Below, piece by piece: positions 35,148 through 45,436 of a stretch of 64,000 nt of DNA. Each line of letters begins with the position of its first letter. The stretch's first letter is position 1. The notes beneath the pieces were generated by a model. That model was not told where the DNA came from. It searched no databases and was given only the letters and a program-made list of their open reading frames with translations. The position numbers were made by a program, and so were the translations under genes. The stretch comes from Pseudobutyrivibrio sp. UBA1225. Its GTDB lineage: Bacteria; Bacillota; Clostridia; Lachnospirales; Lachnospiraceae. Location: the NCBI GenBank assembly GCA_002309345.1, contig DBWZ01000067.1:1-64000 (forward strand). Direction: 5' to 3'.

Positions 35148-36068
35148 TTACAAACTATTGAAGTAATCTTTAGCCTTGATTTTATCCTTAGACATCTGCT
35201 CTTGAAGCTCATCAATAGAGGCAAATTTAATCTCTGGTCTAAGAAATGACTTAAAGGTTACCTTGACAAAGGTTCCATACAAATCACCATTGTAATCTAA
35301 AATGTGAGTTTCTATCCCAACTATATTTTTGTCAGACACTGATGGTTTTGTACCCACATTAGTAACACCATGATAAATTCTTCCATCGAAATCTATGGTA
35401 GTAACATAAACTCCAAACTTAGGAACCAGCTTACATGGCTCTGGCATAATGTTAATAGTAGGAATGCCGATTGTATGCCCCAAATGAGCACCATGAACTA
35501 CCTCTCCCCAAACAAAATACTCATAACCTAGCATTTCGTTTACACTATCAATATTACCAGCTTTAAGCTCTTCTCTGATGTAGGTACTACTGATATCTCT
35601 GTTATTCTTCTTTATCTTGTCTATGATATTTAAATCAAAACCAAATCCTGGTGCAAGCTCACGAAGCAAATCAACATTTCCAGCACCTTTATAACCAAAG
35701 GTAAAATCTGAACCTGCCACCATATATTTCATATTGAGATTGTTTACCAAAAACTCAATAAATTCAGTAGGTCCGGTTTCCATAAGCTTTTTATCAAATG
35801 GACATTCAATAAGATAATCTAGGCCATTATTATCAAGCATGAACACCCTTTCTTTATTCGTAATTAATGAAGGGGATTCATCGTCTGATAGCTCAAATCT
35901 AGGTGAATTTGTAAAGGTAATCAAACAAGATTTGAGACCATCTGCCTTTTTGCTGATTATATCAGTTGTAAGCAGATTATGACCTCGATGTATTCCATCA
36001 AACTTACCCACTGTAATCGCCGTTGGCTCTGATATTTTAATATCAAAAAGTGTTCGTAAATATTTCAT
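35148..36068 (-). CDS. ribF: Bifunctional riboflavin kinase / FAD synthetase
   Basis: 306 aa. Makes FMN from riboflavin and FAD from FMN. The N-terminal nucleotidyltransferase domain has VGKFDGIHRGH and SSTYIREEL; the C-terminal kinase domain has GIPTINI, GVTNVGTKPS and ETHILD. Length is normal. Last gene of the rimP-to-ribF operon, 6 bases after truB. FAD made here serves enzymes such as the flavoprotein at 4 kb. Confidence 0.95.
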   Translation of the reverse strand: MKYLRTLFDIKISEPTAITVGKFDGIHRGHNLLTTDIISKKADGLKSCLITFTNSPRFELSDDESPSLITNKERVFMLDNNGLDYLIECPFDKKLMETGPTEFIEFLVNNLNMKYMVAGSDFTFGYKGAGNVDLLRELAPGFGFDLNIIDKIKKNNRDISSTYIREELKAGNIDSVNEMLGYEYFVWGEVVHGAHLGHTIGIPTINIMPEPCKLVPKFGVYVTTIDFDGRIYHGVTNVGTKPSVSDKNIVGIETHILDYNGDLYGTFVKVTFKSFLRPEIKFASIDELQEQMSKDKIKAKDYFNSL

Positions 36069-36074
36069 TTTAAA

Positions 36075-36983
36075 TTAGTCTTCTAAAAAGAATTTCTCCA
36101 ATTTGAATGTAGATTTCTTGTATGAATAAACACCAAGAAATCTATTGTCCGGAAGGTACATTCTATATAAGGCACCTTCTTCAAATCCGCTTATTGATTC
36201 CGCAAATACGGATGTGTTCGGAATAGGCGCACCATTTATAGCGTGTTTAATTGCCTCCTCAGATGGAACAACAAATACTGTTCCATAGTTTTCAAAAGCT
36301 TGATCTAGAGGCATCATAATGCCGTCTAGCTTGCCATTCTTAACGATGCGTTCAATCTCATCTAATGTTCGTGCATCTGCTATATCAAACAAGCTAACTC
36401 TTGTTCTAACAAGGGATTTCATAGCACATCCACAACCAAGCTTTTCACCAACATCGTGACATAAAGATCGTATATACGTACCCTTGCTGCAATGAATCCT
36501 AATTGAAACCTCTGGCAAATCCATTCCGAGAATATCAATACTAAATATGGTAACCGGTCTTGGTTTGCGCTCTATTTCTTTGCCCTCTCGAGCAAGTTCA
36601 TATAGCTTTTTACCGTTAACCTTTAGTGCCGAATACATTGGAGGCACCTGCATAATGTCGCCAACAAAGCAATTTATAGCCTCCTGGACTTGAGTTTCAT
36701 CACAGTTAACGGACTTACGTTCTAAAATCTTGCCCGACATATCATAGGTGTCAGTCTCGGTGCCAAGAAGCATGACACATTCATAGACCTTATCCTTGTC
36801 GGTAAGCATATCGCAAAGCTTTGTTGCTTTGCCTACACATACAGGAAGCACGCCTGTTGCGTCTGGGTCTAGGGTGCCTGTGTGACCAATCTTTTTTATT
36901 TTTAATATACCGCGAAGCCTGGCAACAACATCAAAGGAAGTGTACCCGGCTTCTTTATAGACATTAATTATGCCACTATTCAT
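36075..36983 (-). CDS. truB: tRNA pseudouridine-55 synthase
   Basis: 302 aa. Forms pseudouridine 55 in the T arm of tRNAs. GHTGTLDPDATGVLPVCVG carries the catalytic Asp; KVNGKKLYELAREG and GTYIRSLCHDVG are also family motifs. The start is ATG 36983, whose A is shared with the nrnA stop (TGATG), so translation is coupled; the preceding TTG is not needed. Confidence 0.95.
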   Translation of the reverse strand: MNSGIINVYKEAGYTSFDVVARLRGILKIKKIGHTGTLDPDATGVLPVCVGKATKLCDMLTDKDKVYECVMLLGTETDTYDMSGKILERKSVNCDETQVQEAINCFVGDIMQVPPMYSALKVNGKKLYELAREGKEIERKPRPVTIFSIDILGMDLPEVSIRIHCSKGTYIRSLCHDVGEKLGCGCAMKSLVRTRVSLFDIADARTLDEIERIVKNGKLDGIMMPLDQAFENYGTVFVVPSEEAIKHAINGAPIPNTSVFAESISGFEEGALYRMYLPDNRFLGVYSYKKSTFKLEKFFLED

Positions 36984-37960
36984 CAATCAATTCCTAACTC
37001 TTTAAACTGTGCAGAAACCATCTCTATAATTCTATTTATTATAGACCATGGATCATTAGTGTTCACTGAAAAACCAGCAGCTTTTTTGTGTCCGCCACCG
37101 CCAAATTCTCCTGTGATAACTGTGAGGTCAACATCGCCGGTAGCTCTTGTACTACCCTTGAAATCACCGTCCTCAAGTTCGTATAAGAATACTGCAACCT
37201 CGACACCTGTTGTGTCACGAAGCTGTTGAACAATGCCCTCGAGGTGCTTGCTCTGAGCGCCAAATTCGGCCATATCCTCAGCTGTGATAACTGCAGCAAT
37301 AATTTTCCCATCTAAAAATGTTTTGCAGTTTAAAAGAGCCTTTCCGAGCATTCTGTTTTGAATCATTGTCTTGGCAAAATATGTATCTGTACATATCTTT
37401 GGATAATCAATTCCCTTTGCCATAAGGTAACCTGCGGCAGCCATAGTCGCCTCTGTGGTACATGAATACTGGAAAACACCAGTATCATGGATTATGCCAA
37501 GATATAAACACTCTGCAATCTCTTTTGTGATTCTCTCCTTGCCGAACTGATTGTAAATAAGCTCGCAAGTAGAGCTATCATCTGGAATGATATAGCTATA
37601 ATCTGCAAAACCTGAATTGCTAAAATGATGATCTATACAAAGGGTTGTCTTAGCAGCTTCAAATAATCTTTCTGCTTCGCCAAGACGAGAACCCTCACTG
37701 CAATCAAGTGCAATGTATAAATCAAATACAGTTCCATCCACAACAGTTGTTGCGTCCTCAATCTTGTCTGAGTTTGTAAGGAACTTAAAAATATTAGGAA
37801 TAGGCTCTAGATAGACGTGAACTTCTACCTGTGGAAAGTAGGTTGCAATATAGTTGTACATAGCAAGACAAGAGCCGACACAATCCCCATCTGGGCGGAC
37901 GTGACCACTAATACCTACAGTCTTAGCATTTGATATGAGTTCGTTAAAATTGTCTATCAT
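36983..37960 (-). CDS. nrnA: NrnA-type DHH/DHHA1 phosphoesterase (nanoRNase / pAp phosphatase)
   Basis: 325 aa. DHH domain with GHVRPDGDCVGS, DCSEGSRLG and CIDHHFSN, then a DHHA1 domain with STRATGDVDL and GGGGHKKAAGF. NrnA homologues degrade short RNA oligomers and pAp, and some hydrolyse cyclic dinucleotides or linear pApA; the exact activity is not readable here. Sits between rbfA and truB as in most Firmicutes. A REP-like palindrome lies in the 111 bases upstream. Confidence 0.92.
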   Translation of the reverse strand: MIDNFNELISNAKTVGISGHVRPDGDCVGSCLAMYNYIATYFPQVEVHVYLEPIPNIFKFLTNSDKIEDATTVVDGTVFDLYIALDCSEGSRLGEAERLFEAAKTTLCIDHHFSNSGFADYSYIIPDDSSTCELIYNQFGKERITKEIAECLYLGIIHDTGVFQYSCTTEATMAAAGYLMAKGIDYPKICTDTYFAKTMIQNRMLGKALLNCKTFLDGKIIAAVITAEDMAEFGAQSKHLEGIVQQLRDTTGVEVAVFLYELEDGDFKGSTRATGDVDLTVITGEFGGGGHKKAAGFSVNTNDPWSIINRIIEMVSAQFKELGID

Positions 37961-37975
37961 GTTAGTCTCCTCTTC

Positions 37976-38022
37976 CCCTCATCCACCGCTTCGCGGTCCC
38001 CCTTCCCCCCAGTGGGGAAGGC
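37976..38022. repeat. REP-like double palindrome between rbfA and nrnA
   Basis: Two consecutive hairpins, ACCGC/GCGGT (37985-37997) and CCTTCCCC/GGGGAAGG (38001-38021), preceded by CCCCTCATCC. The composition (C-rich on this strand) is unlike the AT-rich surroundings. This CTCATCCACCGCTTCGCGG...CTTCCCC pattern is, from memory, a widespread repeat type in clostridial genomes. It would be transcribed within the operon. Confidence 0.75.
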
Positions 38023-38071
38023 ATAAGATATTAATCATAATCAATCATTTAGCATCCTCTAAATAATTAAA

Positions 38072-38446
38072 TCAATTATCCTCACCGGCGTGTAACGGTG
38101 CATTGACCTCATCAATGAGCTTACTCATTTTGGCAGCGTAAGCAATTGATTGATCACTGATGAATGTTATCTCAGGTGTGTTTCTAAGATTAATTCTGTG
38201 TGCAAGCTCTCTGCGGATGAAGCCAGCAGAACTTTTAAGACCTTCGATAGTCTTTTTAACTGCCTCATCATCCCCGAGAACAGATATATAAGCTTTGCAG
38301 GTCTTGAGATCTGGAGCAACATCAACGGATACAACAGATGTAACTGGAGATATACGCGGATCCTTAAGTTCAAGACGTATTATATTGCTAAGCTCTCGCA
38401 TAACTTCTTCGTTTATACGAATATTTTTAACTGAATTCTTTCTCAT
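38072..38446 (-). CDS. rbfA: Ribosome-binding factor A
   Basis: 124 aa. Assists late 16S/30S maturation. Family features: RINEEVMRELSNIIR at the N-terminus, DPRISPVTSVVSVDVAPDL in the middle and RTPEITF-like RNTPEITFISDQS near the end (KH-type fold). Its start shares a base with the infB stop (TAATG). Confidence 0.95.
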   Translation of the reverse strand: MRKNSVKNIRINEEVMRELSNIIRLELKDPRISPVTSVVSVDVAPDLKTCKAYISVLGDDEAVKKTIEGLKSSAGFIRRELAHRINLRNTPEITFISDQSIAYAAKMSKLIDEVNAPLHAGEDN

Positions 38447-41124
38447 TATCTAGGTACCTCAACCATAATGTACGCCTCGATGATATCCTCTTCCTGAACA
38501 TCATTGAAGTCTTCAATAACAAGACCGCACTCGAAGTTTGTCTTAACCTCTTTGACATCATCCTTGAATCTCTTAAGAGAACCAAGCTTGCCTTCATGGA
38601 TAAGCTCTCCGCCACGAGTAACACGAACCATACAATCTCTCTGGAAGAAACCATCAGTAACATATGAACCAGCAATGTTACCAACACCAGACGCCTTGAA
38701 TATCTGACGAACCTCTGCATGACCGATAATCTTTTCTTCGAAGATTGGATCAAGAAGTCCCTTCATAGCAGCCTCAACATCGTTGATTGCATCATAGATA
38801 ACCTTGTAGAGACGAAGATCTACACCTTCTCTATCTGCAGTTGCCTTTGCCTGAGCATCAACACGAACGTTAAATCCGATGATGATTGCATTTGAAGCAG
38901 ATGCAAGAACAACGTCTGATTCGTTGATTGTACCAACACCGCCGTGGATAGTCTTAACAACAACTTCTTCGTTAGAAAGCTTTTCAAGCGACTGCTTAAC
39001 AGCCTCAACAGAACCCTGAACATCAGCCTTAACGATGATATCAAGCTCTTTAAGGTTACCAGACTGAATCTGGCTAAAGAGGTCATCTAGAGACATCTTA
39101 GACTTAGTTTCCTCAACTAGTCTGTTCTTGTGAGCTGTTACGAATGTATCTGCAAATGCATGCGCTTCCTTTTCTGAATCAAACGACATGAATACTTCAC
39201 CAGCATTTGGAACCTCAGAAAGGCCAAGAATCTCAACAGGAACTGAAGGACCTGCATTCTTAACACGTGCACCTGTATCGTCAAGCATAGCTCTAACCTT
39301 ACCATAGCAGCTACCGCAGGCAACAGGATCTCCAACGTGAAGTGTACCCTTCTGAACGAGGATAGTTGCAACTGCGCCTCGGCCTTTATCCAGCTGTGCC
39401 TCGATAACAAGACCACGAGCTTTACGGTTCGGATTAGCCTTGAGCTCAAGCACTTCTGCTGTAAGAAGAATCATCTCGAGAAGAGAATCTATACCCTCTT
39501 TTGTATGAGCAGAAACTGGTACGAATATTGTGCTTCCGCCCCAATCCTCTGGAACAAGCTCATATTCTGTAAGCTCTTGCTTAACTCTATCAATATTTGC
39601 ATTAGGCTTATCAATCTTGTTGATGGCAACGATAATTTCGATGCCGGCAGCCTTAGCATGGTTAATTGCTTCTACTGTTTGAGGCATAACACCATCATCG
39701 GCAGCTACTACAAGAATTGCAATATCTGTTGAGTTGGCACCACGCATACGCATAGCTGTGAACGCCTCGTGACCAGGAGTATCAAGGAATGTGATGTCCT
39801 GACCGTTAATTGAAACTGTATACGCACCGATGTGCTGTGTAATACCACCTGCCTCACGGTCAGTAACCTTGGTATCACGGATTGCATCGAGAAGTGATGT
39901 TTTACCGTGATCAACGTGACCCATTACACAGACAACTGGTGGGCGAGATGGGAAGTTAGATGTATCCTCTTCCTCTTCCTTAAGAAGCTCTGCAATGATA
40001 TCAACCTTCTCTTCCTCTTCGCAGATGCAGTTAAATTCAAGTGCAATTTCTTCTGCCTTGTCAAAATCAACTTCTTGGTTAACAGTAACCATTGTTCCCT
40101 TTAAGAAGAGAGTCTTGACTACCGCAGAAGCCTGAACTTTCATCTTGTCAGCAAGATCTTTGATAGTGATTCTATCTGGAATAGTGATTGTAAGAACTTC
40201 GTTCATATCTCTTTCAGGAGCCTTAGGAGCGTTGTTCTTTTTCTTTTTGCCACCATTCTTTTCAAGATTGATGTATCTTTCTTGCTTCTTACCACCTAAG
40301 TTGTTGTCTCTATCGTTATTTCTCTTTTTCTTGTCATCGCGACGACCACCCTTAGAAGTGTTTGTAGGAATATCAGCAGCTGGCTGTGCTGGACGACTGT
40401 TTCTGTCCTGACGCTTGTCTGGACGAGGTCCTTGACCATTTCTAGCTGGACGATCACCTCTGTCTTGTCTACCTTCGCCACGCTTATCGTTTCTAGCTGG
40501 ACGATCACCTCTATCAGGACGAGAGCTTCTCGCTGGACGCTCTGCTCTATCCTGCTTTTTAGCTGGACGTGCTCCTTCTTCAGAAGCTGGCTTTTTCTTT
40601 GATGCAAATTCTGTATCAGTAGACTGAGCAGATGCACGCTGCGATGGACGAACACCATCTGCAAAGCTACGAGGTCTGATTGGGCCTCTCTGCTGTTGTG
40701 CCTGATTAGAATTCTTTTTGTCTCTGCCCTCTCTACCTTCTGAGCGAGAAGAATCGGAACCACGTCTTCTTCTGTCATCTCTATCACGAGTAACTACAAA
40801 GACGTTTTTCTTTTTCTTAACTGGATTGCCATCCTTATCAACTGGACGTGGCTTCTTGTCCGCTGAAGCTTCCTTCTTAGCAGCTGGAGCCTCTTTTTTG
40901 GCAGCTGGTTTTTCTGCTGATTTCTCGGCAGATTTAGCCGGTTTATCTGCTGACTTTGCCGCCTTGGCTTTGCCTGAGAAGTTTGCTCTGATTTTTGCAG
41001 CCATTTCTTCTTCCACGCCGCTTTGCGCTTTTGCTTCTATTCCATTAGAGCTTAAGAAAGCAATAATTTCTTTGCTCTCTTTCCCAAGCTCTTTTGCTAA
41101 TTCATGTACTTTAATTTTTGCCAT
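38446..41124 (-). CDS. infB: Translation initiation factor IF-2
   Basis: 892 aa. GTPase that brings fMet-tRNA to the 30S subunit. A first IF2_N domain (about 1-50), a long Lys/Arg/Ala-rich low-complexity linker (about 50-305) with [14 protein letters not shown] repeats, a second IF2_N (about 310-360), then the G domain with G1 GHVDHGKT (402-409), DTPGHEAF and NKIDKP, and the C-terminal EF-Tu-like and tRNA-binding domains. Everything expected is present. Follows ylxQ by 20 bases. Confidence 0.97.
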   Translation of the reverse strand: MAKIKVHELAKELGKESKEIIAFLSSNGIEAKAQSGVEEEMAAKIRANFSGKAKAAKSADKPAKSAEKSAEKPAAKKEAPAAKKEASADKKPRPVDKDGNPVKKKKNVFVVTRDRDDRRRRGSDSSRSEGREGRDKKNSNQAQQQRGPIRPRSFADGVRPSQRASAQSTDTEFASKKKPASEEGARPAKKQDRAERPARSSRPDRGDRPARNDKRGEGRQDRGDRPARNGQGPRPDKRQDRNSRPAQPAADIPTNTSKGGRRDDKKKRNNDRDNNLGGKKQERYINLEKNGGKKKKNNAPKAPERDMNEVLTITIPDRITIKDLADKMKVQASAVVKTLFLKGTMVTVNQEVDFDKAEEIALEFNCICEEEEKVDIIAELLKEEEEDTSNFPSRPPVVCVMGHVDHGKTSLLDAIRDTKVTDREAGGITQHIGAYTVSINGQDITFLDTPGHEAFTAMRMRGANSTDIAILVVAADDGVMPQTVEAINHAKAAGIEIIVAINKIDKPNANIDRVKQELTEYELVPEDWGGSTIFVPVSAHTKEGIDSLLEMILLTAEVLELKANPNRKARGLVIEAQLDKGRGAVATILVQKGTLHVGDPVACGSCYGKVRAMLDDTGARVKNAGPSVPVEILGLSEVPNAGEVFMSFDSEKEAHAFADTFVTAHKNRLVEETKSKMSLDDLFSQIQSGNLKELDIIVKADVQGSVEAVKQSLEKLSNEEVVVKTIHGGVGTINESDVVLASASNAIIIGFNVRVDAQAKATADREGVDLRLYKVIYDAINDVEAAMKGLLDPIFEEKIIGHAEVRQIFKASGVGNIAGSYVTDGFFQRDCMVRVTRGGELIHEGKLGSLKRFKDDVKEVKTNFECGLVIEDFNDVQEEDIIEAYIMVEVPR

Positions 41125-41144
41125 CTAATATCCTCCTCATCTGT

Positions 41145-41447
41145 CTAACAACGTATCTTATCTAGGATACTCAAGGATAAATTTTCATCGCACACTACGA
41201 TAGATGCCCGATATTCTTTTCCAATTGCATGACCTAATGATTCTTTTGTTCCGTATTCTACGTAGTCGATACCGTAATATTCGCAGGAATTCGAAAATGA
41301 TTTTTTAGTGTTAGCAGAAGCATCTGATGCAACAATGCACAGGAAACCGCTGCCTTCTTTGATAGCTTGCTCACAGGCAAACTCTCCACTGACAAGCTTT
41401 CCTGCCTTCATAGCTATGCTAATCATATTTATCGCTTTATCAATCAT
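41145..41447 (-). CDS. ylxQ: L7Ae/L30e-family RNA-binding protein YlxQ
   Basis: 100 aa. Compact L7Ae-type fold (AGKLVSGEFACEQAIKEG, CIVASDASANTKKS) that binds kink-turn RNA. Overlaps ylxR by 8 bases. Conserved between ylxR and infB throughout Firmicutes; the precise target is not settled. Confidence 0.9.
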   Translation of the reverse strand: MIDKAINMISIAMKAGKLVSGEFACEQAIKEGSGFLCIVASDASANTKKSFSNSCEYYGIDYVEYGTKESLGHAIGKEYRASIVVCDENLSLSILDKIRC

Positions 41448-41703
41448 TTTCTAACTCCCTGTATAAGCTATCTATAACCTCTTGTGAAACCGGACACTTT
41501 AAAGCTCGATTGAATGACTTTTTCTTGTCGGCTAATGCTATGCAATCATGTGACTTGCATACATAAGCACCTCGACCTTGTGCTTTGTAAGTAAGATCTA
41601 GGGAAATCCCTTCGGATGTTTCAACAACTCTAAAGAGCTGGTCCTTAGGAAGCATCTGAGCACATGCCACACATTTTCTAAGAGGTAAGTTTTTGCTATT
41701 CAT
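41440..41703 (-). CDS. ylxR: YlxR family nucleic-acid-binding protein (RnpM type)
   Basis: 87 aa. DUF448 family: RKCVACAQMLPKDQLFRVV, then GRGAYVCKSHDCIALADKKK, with four cysteines and a basic surface. Homologues have been described as a regulator of RNase P and as a transcription-affecting factor. Start ATG shares a base with the nusA stop (TAATG). Confidence 0.92.
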   Translation of the reverse strand: MNSKNLPLRKCVACAQMLPKDQLFRVVETSEGISLDLTYKAQGRGAYVCKSHDCIALADKKKSFNRALKCPVSQEVIDSLYRELEND

Positions 41704-42917
41704 TATTCTTCCTCAGTAGACTCCTGGGATTCTTCTGAATCTTCAGGCTCTTCGAATGACTCCTCTGTATCTTCGTAATCATCCTCTACATAATCGCCAT
41801 CTTCATCGTAGTATTCGTCTTCATCGTAATACTCGTCATCATCGTAATCCTCTTCGTAGTCAAGGAAATCTCCTGCCTCTTTAGCCTGAGTCTCACTCTT
41901 GATGTCGATTTTGAAGCCTGTAAGACGCGCAGCAAGACGAGCATTTTGTCCTTCCTTACCGATTGCAAGTGAAAGCTGATAATCAGGAACAACTACTCTA
42001 GCGCTCTTTTCATCTGCGTCAGCAATAACAGCAACAACCTTGGCAGGTGAAAGTGCATTCTCGATAAGGTAAGCTGGGTTTTCATCCCACTCAACTATAT
42101 CGATTTTCTCACCGCGAAGCTCGTTAACGATTGCATTAACACGTGCACCGTTTTGGCCTACGCAAGCACCTACTGGATCAACATCCTCGTCGTTTGACCA
42201 AACAGCAATCTTTGTACGGCTGCCAGCCTCACGAGAGATTGATTTGATTTCTACGATGCCATCTCTAACCTCTGAAACCTCTTCCTCGAAAAGCTTTTTA
42301 ACAAGCTCTGGATGAGTACGAGATACAAGGATACGTGGTCCCTTGTTAGATGTTTTAACCTCTACAATGTATACCTTGATACGGTCTTGTGGCTTGTAGT
42401 ACTCGCCCTTAACCTGCTCTGACTCTGAAAGAAAGCCCTCGAGCTTACCAAGATTAACGTGAATATTGTTGCCAGAAAAACGAGTTACAACACCAGTAAC
42501 AACCTTGTGCTGAAGCTCATAATACTCCTCGTAAAGAACCTTTCGCTCTTCCTCTCGGATTTTCTGAGTGATTGTATTTTTAGCAGCTGTAGCAGCGATA
42601 CGACCAAAGTCCTTTGATTTAACTTCGATTTTGACTACATCGCCAACTGAAAGCTTACCATCAATGTTGTGTGCATCAGTAAGAGAAATCTCTTCAACTG
42701 AATCAGTAACCTCATCAACAACAGTCTTTGAAAGATATACGTGATATTCACCAGTTTCTTTATCGATTTCAACTGTAGCATTATCAGCCTTTCCATAATT
42801 GTTCTTACAAGCAATGAGAAGTGAATTTTCGATTGTCTCAATTAAGACATCCATGCTAATATTTTTCTCTTTTGCGAGATCTGTAAGAGCATCCCAAAAA
42901 TCGTTTGTATTTGCCAT
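41703..42917 (-). CDS. nusA: Transcription termination/antitermination factor NusA
   Basis: 404 aa. N-terminal RNA polymerase-binding domain (about 1-125), S1 domain (about 130-200), KH1 and KH2 (about 205-340, with DPVGACVGQNGARVNAIV and AIGKEGQNARLAARLTG), then an acidic tail of about 55 residues rich in Asp, Glu and Tyr. Gram-positive NusA lacks the E. coli C-terminal repeats, and the acidic tail is lineage-specific. Second gene of the operon after rimP. Confidence 0.96.
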   Translation of the reverse strand: MANTNDFWDALTDLAKEKNISMDVLIETIENSLLIACKNNYGKADNATVEIDKETGEYHVYLSKTVVDEVTDSVEEISLTDAHNIDGKLSVGDVVKIEVKSKDFGRIAATAAKNTITQKIREEERKVLYEEYYELQHKVVTGVVTRFSGNNIHVNLGKLEGFLSESEQVKGEYYKPQDRIKVYIVEVKTSNKGPRILVSRTHPELVKKLFEEEVSEVRDGIVEIKSISREAGSRTKIAVWSNDEDVDPVGACVGQNGARVNAIVNELRGEKIDIVEWDENPAYLIENALSPAKVVAVIADADEKSARVVVPDYQLSLAIGKEGQNARLAARLTGFKIDIKSETQAKEAGDFLDYEEDYDDDEYYDEDEYYDEDGDYVEDDYEDTEESFEEPEDSEESQESTEEE

Positions 42918-42943
42918 AATTCCTCCTTAAAAACAAATATATA

Positions 42944-43414
42944 TTAAAAATCTATTGATAATTTAATCTGAGCTACGTCGGCCCTGTTGAAGATTTCTAC
43001 TCCGTCATCAAACTCAATAGTGAAAGTATCCTTGTCAAATGACTTAAGGGTACCTGTGAATTCTTTGGCGCCATTAACTGGTTTGTAGGTTTTGATATCA
43101 ACATCCAGACCTATTGCTTTTTCAAAATGCTTTTCTTTTTTAAGAACTCTCCCAAGTCCTGGAGAGCTTACCTCGAAGATGTAGCCATCGTCGCCGCCAA
43201 TCTGTGGCTCGGCATCAAGTAGCTCGTTCATCTTGCGACTAACTTCGACACAATCGTCAATTGTAATTCCACCTTCCTTGTCGATGTAGGCTCTGAGGTA
43301 GTATTCTGCCCCTTCTTTGACGTATTCTACGTCGTATAGCTCAAAGCCTAATTCGTCAAGAATAGGAGTAATCAATTCTTCCGTACGTTTTTCATAATCG
43401 GTGTGCTTTGACAT
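42944..43414 (-). CDS. rimP: Ribosome maturation factor RimP
   Basis: 156 aa. Needed for 30S assembly. Motifs: GFELYDVEYVKEGAEYYLRA, DDCVEVSRKMNELLD and FEVSSPGLGRVLKK. The frame runs 22 codons further upstream, but ATG 43414 has AAGGAGG at the right distance and gives the usual N-terminus. First gene of the rimP-nusA-ylxR-ylxQ-infB-rbfA-nrnA-truB-ribF operon. An inverted repeat AACCTTG/CAAGGTT (about 43474-43494) lies in its leader. Confidence 0.94.
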   Translation of the reverse strand: MSKHTDYEKRTEELITPILDELGFELYDVEYVKEGAEYYLRAYIDKEGGITIDDCVEVSRKMNELLDAEPQIGGDDGYIFEVSSPGLGRVLKKEKHFEKAIGLDVDIKTYKPVNGAKEFTGTLKSFDKDTFTIEFDDGVEIFNRADVAQIKLSIDF

Positions 43415-43510
43415 ATAGTCCTCCTTATTCAGTTGTAAAAATATAATAAAATATGACTGCGAAAACCTTGATTTTTGCAAGGTTCATGATTGTTTTACCT
43501 GCAAAAAGTC

Positions 43511-43541
43511 ATAAATAAAGAGAGAGCTTCGAGCTCTCTCT
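43511..43541 (-). terminator. Terminator of galE
   Basis: Perfect 10-bp stem AGAGAGAGCT / AGCTCTCTCT with a 3-base loop, followed on the minus strand by TTATTTATG. Confidence 0.85.
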
Positions 43542-43620
43542 AAGTCGTTCTCTTCATCAACATGAACAATTATAACAGAAATGTGGAAAAATGCAAGGAA
43601 AATCGGGGAAATTGACACAA

Positions 43621-44637
43621 TTAATCATCATATCCATTAGGATTGTTCTTCTGCCATCTCCATGAATCAGCACACATCTCTTTAATGCCGAATTCCGCTG
43701 TCCAACCAAGTTCTTCTTTGGCTTTTGTAGCATCAGAATAGCAGGTAGCAATATCGCCAGCTCGGCGAGGCTTGATTGAATAAGGAATCTTGATTCCGTT
43801 TGCTTCCTCAAAATTCTTTACAATGTCAAGAACTGAATATCCTACACCTGTACCAAGATTATAAATATTAAGACCTGAGTTATCCTCAAGCTTTTTAATT
43901 GCCTTAACATGGCCCTTAGCAAGATCTACTACGTGGATATAATCGCGCACGCCTGTACCATCCGGAGTATCATAGTCATTACCAAATACGCCAAGCTCAG
44001 GAAGCTTGCCAACTGCAACCTGTGTGATATAAGGCATAAGGTTATTAGGAATGCCGTTAGGATTTTCGCCCATTGTTCCTGATGGGTGTGCACCGATTGG
44101 ATTGAAGTAACGAAGTAAAACTACATTCCATTCATTATCAGCCTTTTGGATATCTGTAAGAATCTGCTCAAGCATAGACTTTGTCCATCCATACGGATTA
44201 GTACACTGTCCCTTTGGACAATTTTCAGTAATAGGAATCTCTGCAGGGTCGCCATATACAGTTGCTGAAGATGAGAAAATAATATTCTTACATCCATTGT
44301 TTCTCATAACATCAACAAGTGTAAGTGTACCTGCAATATTGTTTTCATAATATTCCCATGGTTTTTGAACCGACTCACCAACAGCTTTAAGGCCAGCAAA
44401 GTGAATGCAAGAATCAATTTGCTCTTTGTCAAAGACTTGTTGAAGAGCTCCTCTATCAAGGATGTCCCCCTTATAAAACTTAACTGGTTTACCAGTGATT
44501 GCTTCTACTCTCTTAAGTGACTTTTCAGATGAGTTACATAGATTATCAAATACAACTACATCATAGCCAGCCTGCTGGAGTTCCACGCATGTGTGACTTC
44601 CAATAAAGCCGGCACCACCCGTTACTAAAATTGCCAT
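43621..44637 (-). CDS. galE: UDP-glucose 4-epimerase
   Basis: 338 aa. Interconverts UDP-glucose and UDP-galactose with bound NAD. Extended SDR features: [12 protein letters not shown] (5-16), SSSATVYG, the catalytic YGWTKSMLE (Tyr-x3-Lys) and [12 protein letters not shown]. Full length. Monocistronic by position, with a terminator after it and the rplT terminators before it. It can feed cell-surface polysaccharide or galactose use; no partner gene is adjacent. Confidence 0.96.
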   Translation of the reverse strand: MAILVTGGAGFIGSHTCVELQQAGYDVVVFDNLCNSSEKSLKRVEAITGKPVKFYKGDILDRGALQQVFDKEQIDSCIHFAGLKAVGESVQKPWEYYENNIAGTLTLVDVMRNNGCKNIIFSSSATVYGDPAEIPITENCPKGQCTNPYGWTKSMLEQILTDIQKADNEWNVVLLRYFNPIGAHPSGTMGENPNGIPNNLMPYITQVAVGKLPELGVFGNDYDTPDGTGVRDYIHVVDLAKGHVKAIKKLEDNSGLNIYNLGTGVGYSVLDIVKNFEEANGIKIPYSIKPRRAGDIATCYSDATKAKEELGWTAEFGIKEMCADSWRWQKNNPNGYDD

Positions 44638-44737
44638 AAATATGTCCTCCTTAGTAGATAAAAACTACAATACATAGAATACCAAATATGAAATTATTAA
44701 GCAAAAAAATTTTACGAGAATACGGGAATATTCCTCA

Positions 44738-44759
44738 ATTAAAAATCACCTTCGGTGAT
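44738..44759 (-). terminator. Second terminator after rplT
   Basis: Minus-strand stem ATCACC / GGTGAT followed by TTTTTAATT, about 20 bases beyond the main rplT terminator. Confidence 0.6.
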
Positions 44760-44773
44760 GAACACAGGAACGT

Positions 44774-44808
44774 GAAAAAAATAACCTAGTGCTTAGCACT
44801 AGGTTATT
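44774..44808 (-). terminator. Terminator of infC-rpmI-rplT
   Basis: Perfect 13-bp stem AATAACCTAGTGC / GCACTAGGTTATT followed on the minus strand by TTTTTTCAC, just after the rplT stop. Confidence 0.93.
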
Positions 44809-44820
44809 TTAATTTCCTTA

Positions 44821-45177
44821 TTAGGCAACCTTACCTTTTGCAAGCTCTACAAGCTGTGCAAAACCAGCTGCGTCGTTAACAGCGAGCTCAGCGAGCATCT
44901 TTCTGTTCATTTCAACGCCAGCAAGCTTAAGTCCGTACATGAACTTAGAATATGAAAGTCCATTGATACGAGCTGCAGCATTGATACGAGCGATCCAAAG
45001 CTGTCTGAACTGTCTCTTTCTCTGCTTTCTACCAGCGTAAGCTGATGTAAGAGCACGCATAACTGACTGCTTTGCAACGCGATACTGTTTGCTTCTAGCG
45101 CCTCTGTAGCCCTTTGCTAACTTTAATGTTCTATTATGTCTTTTTTTAGCGTTTAATCCGCCTTTAACTCTTGCCAT
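44821..45177 (-). CDS. rplT: 50S ribosomal protein L20
   Basis: 118 aa. Basic N-terminal arm ([22 protein letters not shown]) and globular C-terminal domain, complete. Binds 23S rRNA early in assembly and, in Firmicutes, also represses its own operon through the leader RNA. Last gene of infC-rpmI-rplT. Confidence 0.97.
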   Translation of the reverse strand: MARVKGGLNAKKRHNRTLKLAKGYRGARSKQYRVAKQSVMRALTSAYAGRKQRKRQFRQLWIARINAAARINGLSYSKFMYGLKLAGVEMNRKMLAELAVNDAAGFAQLVELAKGKVA

Positions 45178-45221
45178 TTCTATTTCCTCCTAACCAAATA
45201 TAAACCATTAACATATCTATT

Positions 45222-45419
45222 TTAGAGATATGGAAGTACTTTCTTCATGTTCTTTACGTTTGTTGCATCAACGATTGCAGACTTGCGAAGATTTCTTTTT
45301 CTCTTAGTAGTCTTCTTGGTTAAGATGTGGCTCTTATAAGCCTTGTTTCTCTTAAGCTTTCCTGTTCCTGTTACTTTAAAACGCTTTGCAGCTGCTTTTC
45401 TTGTCTTCATCTTTGGCAT
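45222..45419 (-). CDS. rpmI: 50S ribosomal protein L35
   Basis: 65 aa, [20 protein letters not shown] at the N-terminus, very basic, standard length. Lies between infC and rplT, the universal order. Confidence 0.97.
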   Translation of the reverse strand: MPKMKTRKAAAKRFKVTGTGKLKRNKAYKSHILTKKTTKRKRNLRKSAIVDATNVKNMKKVLPYL

Positions 45420-45436
45420 GACAATTTCCTCCTGTA

